DNA from: Actinomycetospora lemnae
GTDB taxonomy: Bacteria > Actinomycetota > Actinomycetes > Mycobacteriales > Pseudonocardiaceae
Direction: 5' to 3'
NCBI RefSeq assembly: GCF_028737315.1
Contig: NZ_JAQZAO010000011.1
Coordinates: 62,001 to 126,000, forward strand
Length of the DNA stretch: 64,000 bases
Shown: positions 43,333-51,680 of the stretch, in pieces
Layout: each line of letters begins with the position of its first letter
How positions within the stretch are numbered: the stretch's first letter is position 1
The notes under the pieces: model-generated
Told to the model about the DNA's origin: nothing
What the model saw: only the letters and a program-made list of their open reading frames with translations
Databases searched by the model: none
Program-made: the position numbers and the translations under genes

Positions 43333-43357
43333 AACATGCTGGTCGCCGGGTGTGGGG

Positions 43358-43764
43358 CGGACGAGTCGGCCTGTAAGCCGGATCCTGTGCCCACGTCCCT
43401 CGCGGGAGCGTGGGTGGCGACCATCCATCTCGGCCCGCCGTCGCCGGCGGGCTCCAGCGGTCTACCCGCAGGTCTCGGGCGGGCAGCCCTCGGACGACCT
43501 GCGCGGCCGGTCCTCGCGGACCGACCTTCTTGACCTTGCTCCGGGTGGGGTTTACCGAGCCGTCCTGGTCACCCAGGACGCTGGTGGTCTCTTACACCAC
43601 CGTTTCACCCTCACCACCGCTCGCGCGATGGCGGTCTGTTCTCTGTGGCACTGTCCCGCGGGTCACCCCGGGTTGCTGTTGGCAACCACCCTGCCCTGTG
43701 GAGTCCGGACTTTCCTCGACGGCCCTCGTGGGGCCGCCGCGGTCGCCCGGCCGACTCGTCCGCG
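43358..43764 (-). ncRNA. rnpB: RNase P RNA (type A)
   Basis: Catalytic RNA subunit of RNase P, about 405 nt. The two ends pair through a 13-bp P1 helix (GGACGAGTCGGCC with GGCCGACTCGTCC). Conserved blocks on the minus strand are GAGGAAAGTCCGGACTCCAC, ACAGGGCAGGGTGGTTGC, GGGTGACCCGCGGGACAGTG, CCACAGAGAACAGACCGCC, GTGAGGGTGAAACGGTGG, GTAAGAGACCACCAGCG and the 3' ACAGGATCCGGCTTACAGGC. A -10-like TACCAT (minus strand, 43771-43776) lies 6-7 nt before the 5' end. The remaining 43191-43357 carries only the hairpin. Confidence 0.97.
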
Positions 43765-43869
43765 CCGACGATGGTACAGCCGCCGCGAGGGGCACGTCCC
43801 GCAGTCGGCCACGCCTCTCGACCATGTGCGACGTGCCCCTCGCGGGGCAGACCGTTAGCGTCGCGCATC

Positions 43870-44628
43870 GTGTCGGACCCGTCGGTGCTCCAGGTCGTGC
43901 TGCTGGCCGCCCTCGGGCTGCTGGCCGGCGCGGTCAACGCGGTCGCCGGGGGCGGGTCGCTCATCGTCTTCCCCGCGCTGCTGGCCACGGGGATGCCGCC
44001 GCTGCCCGCCAACGTCACGAACTCGGTGGCGCAGTGGCCGGGCTACGCGGGCTCGACGGTCAACGCGCGCCACGACCTGAAGCGACAGCGTCGCCGCCTC
44101 GTCTCCACCGGCATCGTCGCCGCGCTGGGCTCGGCGGTGGGGTGCGCGCTGCTGCTGGTCCTGCCCCAGTCGGTGTTCGACGCCGTCGTCCCCGTGCTGG
44201 TCCTGCTCGCGAGCCTGACCCTCGGCGCGCAGCCGTGGATCAAGAAGTGGACCGGGCGCACCGAGCGCACCGCCGACAACCCGAAGGTGCTGCTCCCGAC
44301 GATCTTCGTCGCCGCGGTCTACGGCGGCTACTTCGGCGGGGCGCTCGGGGTCGTGCTCATCGCGGTGCTCTCGCTGCTCGCCCACGACACGCTGCAGCGG
44401 CTCAACGCGGTCAAGGTCCTGCTCTCCCTGGTGACGAGCACGGTGACCGTGGTGCTGTTCGCGTTCTTCGCCCCGGTGGACTGGCTCGCCGTGCTCCTGC
44501 TCGCGCCGACCACGCTGCTCGGCGGCTTCCTCGGCATGGCCGTCGCCAAGAAGATGCCCGACGGGGTACTGCGCTGGAGCGTCGTGGTGCTCGGCGTCGC
44601 GGTGGCGATCTACCTGTTCCTGCGGTGA
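43870..44628 (+). CDS. TauE/SafE family anion (sulfite/sulfonate) transporter
   Basis: A 252-residue membrane protein with about eight helices. It has the duplicated TauE/SafE motif: GLLAGAVNAVAGGGSLIVFP near the N-terminus and FVAAVYGGYFGGALGVVLIA in the second half, plus NVTNSVAQWPGYAGS. Family members export sulfite, sulfoacetate or related anions; the substrate here is unknown. The GTG at 43870 follows TAGCGT with an 8-nt gap. The next permease gene starts only 4 nt after the stop, so the two are probably cotranscribed. Confidence 0.87.
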   Translation: MSDPSVLQVVLLAALGLLAGAVNAVAGGGSLIVFPALLATGMPPLPANVTNSVAQWPGYAGSTVNARHDLKRQRRRLVSTGIVAALGSAVGCALLLVLPQSVFDAVVPVLVLLASLTLGAQPWIKKWTGRTERTADNPKVLLPTIFVAAVYGGYFGGALGVVLIAVLSLLAHDTLQRLNAVKVLLSLVTSTVTVVLFAFFAPVDWLAVLLLAPTTLLGGFLGMAVAKKMPDGVLRWSVVVLGVAVAIYLFLR

Positions 44629-44632
44629 CCCG

Positions 44633-45874
44633 GTGACCGTCGTCGCGGTCGGCCTGCTGGCGGTCGTCCTCGTCGGCGCCGCCACCCGGCCCCGCAACCT
44701 ACCCGAGGCGACGGCCGCGATCCCGGCCGCGCTGGTCGTCCTCGCGACGGGGCTGCTCGCGCCGCAGCAGGCGTGGGACGAGGTCCGCGAGCTCGGCCCG
44801 ACGGTCGGGTTCCTCGCCGCGGTGCTCGTGCTGGCCCACCTCGCCGACGCCGAGGGTGTGTTCCGCTGGGCCGGAGGGCTGCTCGCCCGCCACGCGGCCG
44901 GGAGCACACCACGACTCTTCGCCCTCGTCGTCCTCGCGGCCGCGGCGACGACCGCCGTCCTGAGCCTCGACGCCACCGTCGTCCTGCTGACCCCGGTCGT
45001 CCTCGACACCGCCCGGCGCCTCGGCGCGCGCCCCGCCCCGCACGCCTTCGCCTGCGCCCACCTCGCCAACAGCGGCTCGCTGCTGCTGCCCGTCGCGAAC
45101 CTCACCAACCTCCTGGCCCTCCAGGCGAGCGGCCTGACGTTCCTCGGCTTCGCCGGGCTCATGGTGCTGCCGCAGCTCGCGGTGCTGGTCGTCGAGTACC
45201 TCGGGCTGCGGCTGACGTTCCGCGGCGACCTCGCCACGCCCGCGCAGGCCGCCGACGGGGACGACGAGGTGCCGGTCCCCCGCGTCGCCCTCGCGGTGCT
45301 GGCGGCGACGCTGCTCGGGTTCGCCGCCGCCTCGCCCCTCGGGATCGAGCCGGTGTGGGTCGCCGTGGTGGGCGCGGCGGTGCTGGCCACCCGCACCCTG
45401 GCCACCCGCCGCACCCGCCTCCGGGACGTCGTGGGCTCGGCGTCGCCCCTGTTCTGCCTGTTCGTCCTGGCGCTGGGCGTGGTCGTCGCCGCGGTGACCG
45501 AGCGCGGCCTCGGCGACCTGGTCGCGGGCCTGCTCCCCACCGGCACCTCGTTCGCCGCCCTGCTCGGCCTCGCGGCGATCGCCGCGGTGCTCGCGAACCT
45601 CGTCAACAACCTGCCGGCGACCCTCGTCCTGCTCGCCGCGCTCGGGCCCACGCCGGCGGTCGGCGCCGTGCTCGCGGTGCTCATCGGGGTCAACGTCGGC
45701 CCGAACCTCACCCCCGTCGGCTCGCTCGCGACCCTCCTGTGGCGGCGGGTGCTCGCGGCGCGCGGCGTCCCCGCCCCGCTGGGGACGTTCACGGTGGCGG
45801 GGCTCGCGACCGTTCCCCTCGGCGTCGTCGCCGGCACGGCCGCGCTCTGGCTCACCCTCGCGGTGACGGGCTGA
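44633..45874 (+). CDS. SLC13/ArsB-type permease
   Basis: A 413-residue integral membrane protein of the ion-transporter superfamily, with about eleven helices arranged as two inverted halves. Visible repeats: VLSLDATVVLLTPVVLDTAR and ANSGSLLLPVANLTNLLALQ in the first half, LANLVNNLPATLVLLAALGP and IGVNVGPNLTPVGSLATLLW in the second. NLTNLL and the NVGPNLTPVGSLATLLW motif are typical of ArsB. ArsB-like arsenite export is plausible, and the ars locus ends only 1.4 kb away across rnpB, but an organic-anion substrate cannot be excluded. Its 3' end overlaps the convergent regulator by 23 nt. Confidence 0.78.
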   Translation: MTVVAVGLLAVVLVGAATRPRNLPEATAAIPAALVVLATGLLAPQQAWDEVRELGPTVGFLAAVLVLAHLADAEGVFRWAGGLLARHAAGSTPRLFALVVLAAAATTAVLSLDATVVLLTPVVLDTARRLGARPAPHAFACAHLANSGSLLLPVANLTNLLALQASGLTFLGFAGLMVLPQLAVLVVEYLGLRLTFRGDLATPAQAADGDDEVPVPRVALAVLAATLLGFAAASPLGIEPVWVAVVGAAVLATRTLATRRTRLRDVVGSASPLFCLFVLALGVVVAAVTERGLGDLVAGLLPTGTSFAALLGLAAIAAVLANLVNNLPATLVLLAALGPTPAVGAVLAVLIGVNVGPNLTPVGSLATLLWRRVLAARGVPAPLGTFTVAGLATVPLGVVAGTAALWLTLAVTG

Positions 45875-46712
45875 CCTGCATCGACTGGGTGCCCAGCGTC
45901 GCGAGGAGGTCGAGGCGGCCGCGGGCGTCGCTGCCCGGAGTGGGCGTGAAGACGAGCAGGCGCAGGTCGTCCTCGACGGTGGTGAGCGTGTCGCAGTCGA
46001 GCTCGACCTCGCCGACCTCGGGGTGCACCACCGTCTTGTGGCTCTGCTGGTGCCCGGCGACGACCCCGGAGTCCCAGAGGTCGGCGAACCACCTGCTGCC
46101 GGCGTACAGGTCCGCGACCAGCGCCGACAGCTCCGGGTCGTGGGGATAGCGGCTGGTGCTGCCGCGCAGGTCCGCGACCAGCGAGCGGGCCAGCGCGTCG
46201 CGCTCCTCGGGCGTGTGGCGCACCCGGTCGTCGGCCTCGCCGGTCGCGAAGAGCCGCCGGAGGGTGCTGCGGCCGCGCGGGTCGGTCGCGGACGGGTCAC
46301 CCATGAGCGCCGCGTAGAGCGGGTTCCAGGCGATCAGCGTCCAGGTCGCGTCGAGGACGCCGACGGGGCTGTCGTGCAGCGCGTCGAGGATCCGGCGCAC
46401 GCCGGACGGGATGCGCCGCGAGATGCGGCCGAGGTCGGGGGCGTGACCCGCGAGCCGGAACAGGTGCGCCTGCTCGGCGTCGGAGAGCCGCAGGGCCCGG
46501 GCCAGCGCGGCGCACACCTGCGCCGACGGGGTGCGGGTGCGGCCCTGCTCGAGGCGCACGACGTAATCGATGGAGATGCCGGCGAGCAGCGCCAGCTCCT
46601 CACGGCGCAGCCCCGGCGCGCGCCGGGGCGCGTTGACCGCCATCCCGACCTCGGCCGGGTCGGTGCGATCACGCCAGGTGCGGAGGCTGGCGGCCAGCTC
46701 GCCGGTGCTCAC
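45852..46712 (-). CDS. XRE-family regulator with MmyB-like ligand-binding domain
   Basis: A 286-residue regulator. The N-terminal helix-turn-helix is APGLRREELALLAGISIDYV, VRLEQGRTRTPSAQVCAALA. The MmyB-type C-terminal domain shows SPVGVLDATWTLIAWNPLYA, LRRLFATGEA, SLVADLRGSTSRYPHDPELS, VHPEVGEVELDCDTLTTVED and LLVFTPTPGSDA. In actinobacteria such regulators usually sit divergent from a small oxidoreductase they control, and here an aldo/keto reductase starts about 100 nt away on the opposite strand. MmyB domains bind fatty-acid-like ligands in structures. GTG start. Confidence 0.88.
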   Translation of the reverse strand: MSTGELAASLRTWRDRTDPAEVGMAVNAPRRAPGLRREELALLAGISIDYVVRLEQGRTRTPSAQVCAALARALRLSDAEQAHLFRLAGHAPDLGRISRRIPSGVRRILDALHDSPVGVLDATWTLIAWNPLYAALMGDPSATDPRGRSTLRRLFATGEADDRVRHTPEERDALARSLVADLRGSTSRYPHDPELSALVADLYAGSRWFADLWDSGVVAGHQQSHKTVVHPEVGEVELDCDTLTTVEDDLRLLVFTPTPGSDARGRLDLLATLGTQSMQVSPSPRG

Positions 46713-46814
46713 CCCCCGATCATCCGCTTCGGCGCCCCGTCGTGGGGGGTACGCGGGTTACCAGGACGATCCGTCGCTCCCCGATCACCGGACTCGGGAC
46801 CAAAGGTAGGAGCC

Positions 46815-47669
46815 ATGACCACCCCCGCACTGACCGACCGTCTCGCGCTCGCCGACGACCTCGTCCTGACGCGGATGGGCTACGGCACCATGCAGCTCGC
46901 CGGTCCGGGCGTCATGGGCCCGCCACGCGACCGTGACGAGGCCGTCGCCGTCCTGCGCGAGGCCGTCGACCGCGGCGTCACCCACATCGACACCAGTGAC
47001 TACTACGGCCCGTTCATCGTCAACGAGATCCTCCGCGAGGCCCTCTACCCGTACCCGGCGGACGTGCGGATCGTCACCAAGGTCGGCTGCCGGCGCGGTG
47101 AGGACGGCTCGTGGAACCTCGACACCTCGCCCGAGGAGCTGCGGCGCGAGGTGCACGAGAACCTCGACCGGCTCGGCCTCGAGGCCCTCGACGTCGTCAA
47201 CCTGCGCGTCTCCGACGACCACAGCGAGTCCCTCGCCGAGGCCTTCCGGACGCTGGCCGAGCTGCGCGAGCAGGGCCTGATCCGCCACCTCGGGGTCAGC
47301 AACGTCTCCCCCGAGCAGCTCGCCGAGGCCCGCGACATCGCCCCGGTGGTGTGCGTGCAGAACCACTACAACCTCGTGCACCGCACCGACGACGCGCTCG
47401 TCGACCACTGCGCCGCCGAGGGCATCGCCTACACGTCGTTCTTCCCGCTCGGCGGCTTCACGCCGCTGCAGTCGGACACGCTCGCCCAGGTCGCGGAGCG
47501 GGTCGGGGCGACCCCGCAGCAGACGGCGCTGGCCTGGCTGCTGCAGCGCTCGCCGACCATGCTGCTCATCCCCGGCACCTCGTCGCGGGCCCACCTGCGG
47601 GAGAACCTCGCGGCCGCCGACCTGGTGCTGCCCGCCGACGCGGTCGCCGAACTGGACGCGATCGGCTAG
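46815..47669 (+). CDS. Aldo/keto reductase
   Basis: A 284-residue NADPH-dependent TIM-barrel reductase. It has the AKR pattern: MGYGTMQLAGPGVMG, HIDTSDYYGPFIVNEIL (catalytic Asp and Tyr), VRIVTKVGCRRGEDGSW (Lys), LDVVNLRVSDDHSESL, IRHLGVSNVSPEQLAEA, VVCVQNHYNLVHR and LLIPGTSSRAHLRENLAA. The usual catalytic histidine position after the strand carries NLRVSD rather than an HxP motif, so activity may differ. ATG with GTAGGAG 5-8 nt upstream. Divergent from the MmyB-type regulator, the likely controller. Confidence 0.9.
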   Translation: MTTPALTDRLALADDLVLTRMGYGTMQLAGPGVMGPPRDRDEAVAVLREAVDRGVTHIDTSDYYGPFIVNEILREALYPYPADVRIVTKVGCRRGEDGSWNLDTSPEELRREVHENLDRLGLEALDVVNLRVSDDHSESLAEAFRTLAELREQGLIRHLGVSNVSPEQLAEARDIAPVVCVQNHYNLVHRTDDALVDHCAAEGIAYTSFFPLGGFTPLQSDTLAQVAERVGATPQQTALAWLLQRSPTMLLIPGTSSRAHLRENLAAADLVLPADAVAELDAIG

Positions 47670-47731
47670 GTGACGCGCGCGGGGGCCGGTGGCGTTGCGC
47701 GACCGGCCCTCCGCTCGGCAACCTACGGCGC

Positions 47732-48865
47732 GTGACCGCTCCCGACGCGGAGGCGCGCGCCCGCGTGCGTGCCCAGGCCCAGGGCATCGCCGCCGGCTGG
47801 TCGGCCCCGGACGCGCCGCCGTCCTGGGCGCTCACCGCCGAGCTCTTCCGGTCGATCGCGACCGAGCCCGACCTGCTCCGGCTCGCGGCGGCCGTCCCGC
47901 TCGACCGCCTGCCGCCGCTGCTGCTCAGTGCCGCCGTGCGCTACCTCGTCGCGCGCCTGCGCCCCGACCCGCTGACGAGCTACTTCCCGTTCCCCGGCAC
48001 CGGGCAGCCGCCGCTCGACGACGGCTTCCGCCCCGCGCTGCTCGCGTTCGCCCGCGAGCACGCCGGGGAGCTCGCCCAGCTCTGCGTCGAGCACCGCTAC
48101 CAGATGAACGAGGTGGCGCGCAGCGCCGACGTGGTCGCCGTCCTCGGCCAGACGGACGGACACCGCCTCGACCCCGACCGGCCGATCGCGCTGGTCGACC
48201 TCGGCACCGGCGCCGGGCTGGGCCTGCACCTCGACCGCTACCGCTACCGCTTCGGCGACCGGATCCTCGGTGACGACGACGCCGCGCTGACCATCGCCCC
48301 CGAGCTGCGCGGACGCCCCGCCCCGCTGCCCGAGCGCCTGCCGCCGATCGCCGCGCGCCTCGGGGTCGACGTCGAGCCCCTGGACCTCGAGGACCGGCGC
48401 GTCCACGACTGGCTCGCCGCCTGCATCCCGCCCGAGACCTCGGCGGTCGACCGGTTCGCCGCGGCGTCCGCCGTCGCCCGCGCGCACCCCGTGACGACGG
48501 TGCGCGCCGACCTCGCCGACGACCTCCCCGGCCTCTGCGCGGGGCTGCCCGACGACGCGCTGCTCGTGCTCGTCGACACCTACGTCCACGTGTTCCTCAC
48601 CGACGACGAGCGCGCCCGCTTCCGCCGCCAGCTCACGCAGCTCGGCCGCGACGTCGAGTGGATCTCGGTGGACCCGCTCGTGCCGCTGGGCGCCGACGGC
48701 CGCGAGAGCACCCAGTACCTCCGGGTCCCGCCGCGGGCGCTGGAGGCCACGCGCGCGGGCGTCACCGGCGTCATCGGCCGGCTGTCGGTGCGCCGGGACG
48801 GGGCGACGTCGGGCGAGATCCTGGGCCTGGCGCATCCGGGTGGGGCGTGGCTGGAGTGGCTGTGA
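47732..48865 (+). CDS. DUF2332 family protein
   Basis: A 377-residue, full-length DUF2332 protein. The N-terminal half is helical (AQAQGIAAGWSAPDAPPSWA, VRYLVARLRPDPLTSYFPF, LCVEHRYQMNEVARSADVV). The C-terminal half resembles a degenerate SAM-binding fold: IALVDLGTGAGLGLHLDRYR, then VTTVRADLADDLPGL, LLVLVDTYVHVFL, and the end AHPGGAWLEWL. The LVDLGTGAGL strand suggests nucleotide or SAM binding, but function is unknown. GTG start without a clear ribosome binding site. Its end overlaps the convergent exporter by 95 nt. Confidence 0.8.
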   Translation: MTAPDAEARARVRAQAQGIAAGWSAPDAPPSWALTAELFRSIATEPDLLRLAAAVPLDRLPPLLLSAAVRYLVARLRPDPLTSYFPFPGTGQPPLDDGFRPALLAFAREHAGELAQLCVEHRYQMNEVARSADVVAVLGQTDGHRLDPDRPIALVDLGTGAGLGLHLDRYRYRFGDRILGDDDAALTIAPELRGRPAPLPERLPPIAARLGVDVEPLDLEDRRVHDWLAACIPPETSAVDRFAAASAVARAHPVTTVRADLADDLPGLCAGLPDDALLVLVDTYVHVFLTDDERARFRRQLTQLGRDVEWISVDPLVPLGADGRESTQYLRVPPRALEATRAGVTGVIGRLSVRRDGATSGEILGLAHPGGAWLEWL

Positions 48866-50093
48866 GCGTCCGGAACGCCGGCGCGAGCAGCGCGACGACC
48901 ACGACGACGCCGACGAGCCCGGCGAGCACGAGCCCCGCGACGGGCAGTCCGGCGCCGGCCGCGACGGCGGCCAGCGGGGCACTCGTCACCGCCGGGGCCG
49001 CGAGCACCACCGTGTTCTGCGCGCCGAGCACGCGCCCGCGCATCGCGTCCGGCGTGGCCTCGACGACGACCACGCCGAGCAGGGCGCCCGCCGGCGCGTA
49101 GGTCAGCCCGACGAGCGCGGCGCCGGCGAGCACGAGCCACGGCGAGGACATCGCGCCGACCGCCGCGAACCCGGCGAGCGTGCCGGTCATGCCGACGACG
49201 AACCAGGTCCGGCGGCGCAGCCGCGCGGCGACCGCGGCGTGGAGCGCGGACCCGGCGACGCTGCCGCCGGCGAACGCGCTGAGGGTCAGCCCGGTGAGCG
49301 CGGGCAGGCCGACGTCGCTGAAGTAGGCGGGCATCAGCGTCGTCTGCAGCGAGCTGATGACCGCCGCGAACATCGCCGTGAGCAGCGTGGCGCCCAGGAC
49401 CGGGCGGTGGCGGGCGAGGAAGCGCCAGGCGACGACGAGGTCGCGGCCGGCCCGCCGCAGCGCGGCTCCGGCGCCGACCGGGTCCGGGTCGTCCCCCCGG
49501 TCGACGGCGCCGGTCTCCCCGGTTCGAGGGTCGAGGCGCAGGGCGGTCAGGGCCGCGAGCAGGCTCGTCCCGGCGGTGGCGAGCATGAGCGTCGGCGACG
49601 GCCCGAGCACCCCGACGAGCAGCCCGCCGACGCCCGGACCGGCGAGGACGAGCACGTTCGCCACGGTCTCGCGCGTCGCGACGAGCCGGTCGAGGGAGCC
49701 CGCCCCGAGGTGCGCCAGCGCCGGCAGCAGGGTCTCGCGCGCCGTCATCCCCGGCACCCGGATGACCGCCCCGAGCACGCCGAGCACGAGGAACCAGGCC
49801 ATGTCCAGGCCCCACAGCGCGTCGACGACGGGTAGCGCGGCGATCGTGGCGGCGGCCAGCACGTCGCCGGCGATCGACACCCGTCGCCGGTCGACGCGGT
49901 CGACGATCAGCCCGGACACGAGCCCGGCCGCCGCCGAGGCCGCCGTGGTCGTGGTGGCGAGGACGCCCGCGGCGAGGACGTCGCCGGTGCGGGCGAGCAC
50001 GAGCAGCGGCATCACCACCGAGGAGATGCCGGCCCCGAGCAGCGAGAGCCCGTACGACGCGAAGTAGAGCGGGGCGGTCCCGCGAGCGACCAC
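48771..50093 (-). CDS. MFS transporter (enterobactin/multidrug exporter type)
   Basis: A 440-residue, 12-helix major facilitator. Motif A-like loops are GLVSGLIVDRVDRRRVSIAG (between helices 2 and 3) and AVAARLRRRTWFVVG (between 8 and 9). A long central loop is followed by VVEATPDAMRGRVLGAQN, typical of the DHA3/enterobactin-exporter subgroup. It has a proline-rich, disordered C-terminal tail that runs 95 nt past the end of the convergent DUF2332 gene. The GTG at 50093 has GGAGG 4 nt upstream. A MerR-family regulator with a MerR-type promoter is divergent from it. Confidence 0.86.
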   Translation of the reverse strand: MVARGTAPLYFASYGLSLLGAGISSVVMPLLVLARTGDVLAAGVLATTTTAASAAAGLVSGLIVDRVDRRRVSIAGDVLAAATIAALPVVDALWGLDMAWFLVLGVLGAVIRVPGMTARETLLPALAHLGAGSLDRLVATRETVANVLVLAGPGVGGLLVGVLGPSPTLMLATAGTSLLAALTALRLDPRTGETGAVDRGDDPDPVGAGAALRRAGRDLVVAWRFLARHRPVLGATLLTAMFAAVISSLQTTLMPAYFSDVGLPALTGLTLSAFAGGSVAGSALHAAVAARLRRRTWFVVGMTGTLAGFAAVGAMSSPWLVLAGAALVGLTYAPAGALLGVVVVEATPDAMRGRVLGAQNTVVLAAPAVTSAPLAAVAAGAGLPVAGLVLAGLVGVVVVVALLAPAFRTLTATPATPHPDAPGPGSRPTSPRPGAPTAGR

Positions 50094-50190
50094 GACGCCT
50101 CCCTGGTGTCGGACGGGCGGGACGCCGCCCAGGAGGCACCCGGCCGTCGGGGCACGCTCAAGCCCGCGCGGGTCGTGACCCGGGACACGC

Positions 50191-50221
50191 TTGACCGTGC
50201 CGCAGCGGCACGGTCTCCACT
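50191..50221 (+). promoter_or_regulatory. MerR-type stretched promoter with 21-bp palindromic operator
   Basis: A -35-like TTGACC (50191-50196) and a -10-like TCCACT (50216-50221) are separated by 19 bp, the over-long spacing typical of MerR-controlled promoters. The spacer holds a perfect palindrome ACCGTGCCGC-A-GCGGCACGGT (50194-50214). It sits 45 nt before the MerR gene start and about 100 nt from the divergent MFS gene, so MerR probably controls its own gene and perhaps the exporter. Confidence 0.78.
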
Positions 50222-50265
50222 GTGGTGGACGCACCCGTACCGGACGTCCCGGGAGGAACCGACCC

Positions 50266-51027
50266 ATGGGGTGGAGCACCCGCCAGCTCGCCGAGCTCTC
50301 GGGCACGACGCTGCGCGCCGTGCGGCACTACCACGAGGTGGGCCTGCTCGAGGAGCCCGCGCGGCGCGCCAACGGCTACAAGCAGTACGGGGTGGCGCAC
50401 CTCGTGCGCGTGCTGCGGATCAAGCGGCTCACCGACCTCGGCTTCTCCCTGGCCCAGATCGCCGAGATGGGCGACACCGAGGAGCACCCCGAGCAGGCCC
50501 TGCGCGCCCTCGACGCCGAGCTCGCGGCGACGATCGAGCGGCTGCAGCGGGCGCGGCTCGAGCTCGCGACGATCCTGCAGCGCCACGCGCCCGCCGCCCT
50601 GCCGCCCGAGCTCGGCCCCCTCGCCGACGCCGACATGTCCGACGCCGACCGGTCCCTGGTCGTGGTGCTGAGCCGGGTGCTCGGGGCCGAGAGCCTGCAG
50701 GCCTACGCGGACATGATCCGGGAGACGCCGACCGACCCGACCTTCACGGAGTTCGACGACCTGCCCGCCGACGCCGACGAGGCCACGCGGCAGGACCTCG
50801 CCGAGCGCATGGCGCCGCCCGCCCACGCGGTGCGGACCGCCTACCCCGCCATGCGGGGCGTGGGGGACGCCACGCTCCCGCTGGGCCGGCGGCGCGCGCA
50901 GGAGACGGTCGGGGTGGCCCTGCGCGAGCTCTACAACGAGGCGCAGCTCGACGTCATGGTGCGGCTCGAGGCCGCGATCGCCGAGCAGTTCCCCGGGTCG
51001 GAGGGCACGCCCCCTCAGGCCAGGTAG
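50266..51027 (+). CDS. MerR-family transcriptional regulator (TipA-like)
   Basis: A 253-residue regulator. The N-terminal winged helix reads STRQLAELSGTTLRAVRHYH, EVGLLEEPARRANGYKQYG, LVRVLRIKRLTDLGFSLAQI. A long dimerisation coiled coil (LDAELAATIERLQRARLELA) follows, then a C-terminal effector domain of about 130 residues (MSDADRSLVVVLSRVLGAES). It lacks the metal-binding cysteines of MerR or ZntR, so a drug-type ligand is more likely. The ATG at 50266 has GGGAGGAA 8-12 nt upstream. A MerR-type operator lies just before it, and an MFS gene is divergent. Its stop overlaps the phosphatase gene by 13 nt. Confidence 0.9.
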   Translation: MGWSTRQLAELSGTTLRAVRHYHEVGLLEEPARRANGYKQYGVAHLVRVLRIKRLTDLGFSLAQIAEMGDTEEHPEQALRALDAELAATIERLQRARLELATILQRHAPAALPPELGPLADADMSDADRSLVVVLSRVLGAESLQAYADMIRETPTDPTFTEFDDLPADADEATRQDLAERMAPPAHAVRTAYPAMRGVGDATLPLGRRRAQETVGVALRELYNEAQLDVMVRLEAAIAEQFPGSEGTPPQAR

Positions 51028-51680
51028 GAGGTGTCGTTCACCAGGCGGACCGAGGCCCCGCCGTCGGGCCAGAACTCGACGACCGACAGGCACGCCAGGT
51101 CGAGGTGCAGGCGGTAGAGCATCTGCGGTCCCGCGTCGAGGGCCCGGCGCAGGATCAGCTTGATCGGCGTGACGTGGCTGACGACGACCACGGTCTCGCC
51201 GGGGTGGCGGCGCAGCAGGTCGTCGAGGGCGGCGTCCACGCGCCGGGACACCACGTCGAAGCTCTCGCCCCGCGGCGGGCTGACCGCGCTGTCGGAGAGC
51301 CAGGCCCGGTGGACCTCGGGGTCCTGGGCGGCGGCCTCCGAGAAGGTCAGGCCCTCCCAGGTGCCGAAGTCGGTCTCGGTGAGGCGCTCCTCGACGGTGA
51401 TGCCGAGCCCGAGGACGCCCGCCACCGGCTCCGCGGTCTGCCGGGCCCGCAGGAGCGGCGAGCTGACCACCGTGCGGATGTGGCCGTCGGCGGCGACGTG
51501 CCGGGCGGCGAGCGCGGTCGCGGCGGCCGCGGCCTGCTCCAGGCCCTCGCGGGTGAGCTCGGGGTCGCCGCGGCCCGAGTAGCGCCGCTGGACCGACAGC
51601 GGGCTCTGCCCGTGGCGCAGCAGCAGCACCCGGGTCGGCGGGGTGCTCCCGCGGCCCGTCCACGACCCGGCGGTGCTCAC
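51015..51680 (-). CDS. Histidine phosphatase family protein (phosphoglycerate-mutase-like)
   Basis: A 221-residue histidine phosphatase. It has the catalytic RHG motif in VLLLRHGQSPLSVQRRYSGR (about 22-24), TVVSSPLLRARQTAEPVAG, the acid in ETDFGTWEGLTFSEA, and the second histidine in VVVVSHVTPIKLILRRAL. In mycobacteria the homologous neighbour of the zinc-ribbon gene is fused to an RNase H domain; here only the phosphatase part is present. It overlaps the upstream gene (GTGA), so it is cotranscribed with the zinc-ribbon and Nif3-like genes. Substrate unknown (alpha-ribazole phosphatase-like or other). Confidence 0.88.
   Translation of the reverse strand: MSTAGSWTGRGSTPPTRVLLLRHGQSPLSVQRRYSGRGDPELTREGLEQAAAAATALAARHVAADGHIRTVVSSPLLRARQTAEPVAGVLGLGITVEERLTETDFGTWEGLTFSEAAAQDPEVHRAWLSDSAVSPPRGESFDVVSRRVDAALDDLLRRHPGETVVVVSHVTPIKLILRRALDAGPQMLYRLHLDLACLSVVEFWPDGGASVRLVNDTSYLA

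Noticed and set aside
43200-43360. Possible mobile-element junction next to rnpB
   Set aside because: No direct repeat of the rnpB 3' end, no integrase or transposase, and the 11-bp dyad is well explained as the rnpB terminator.
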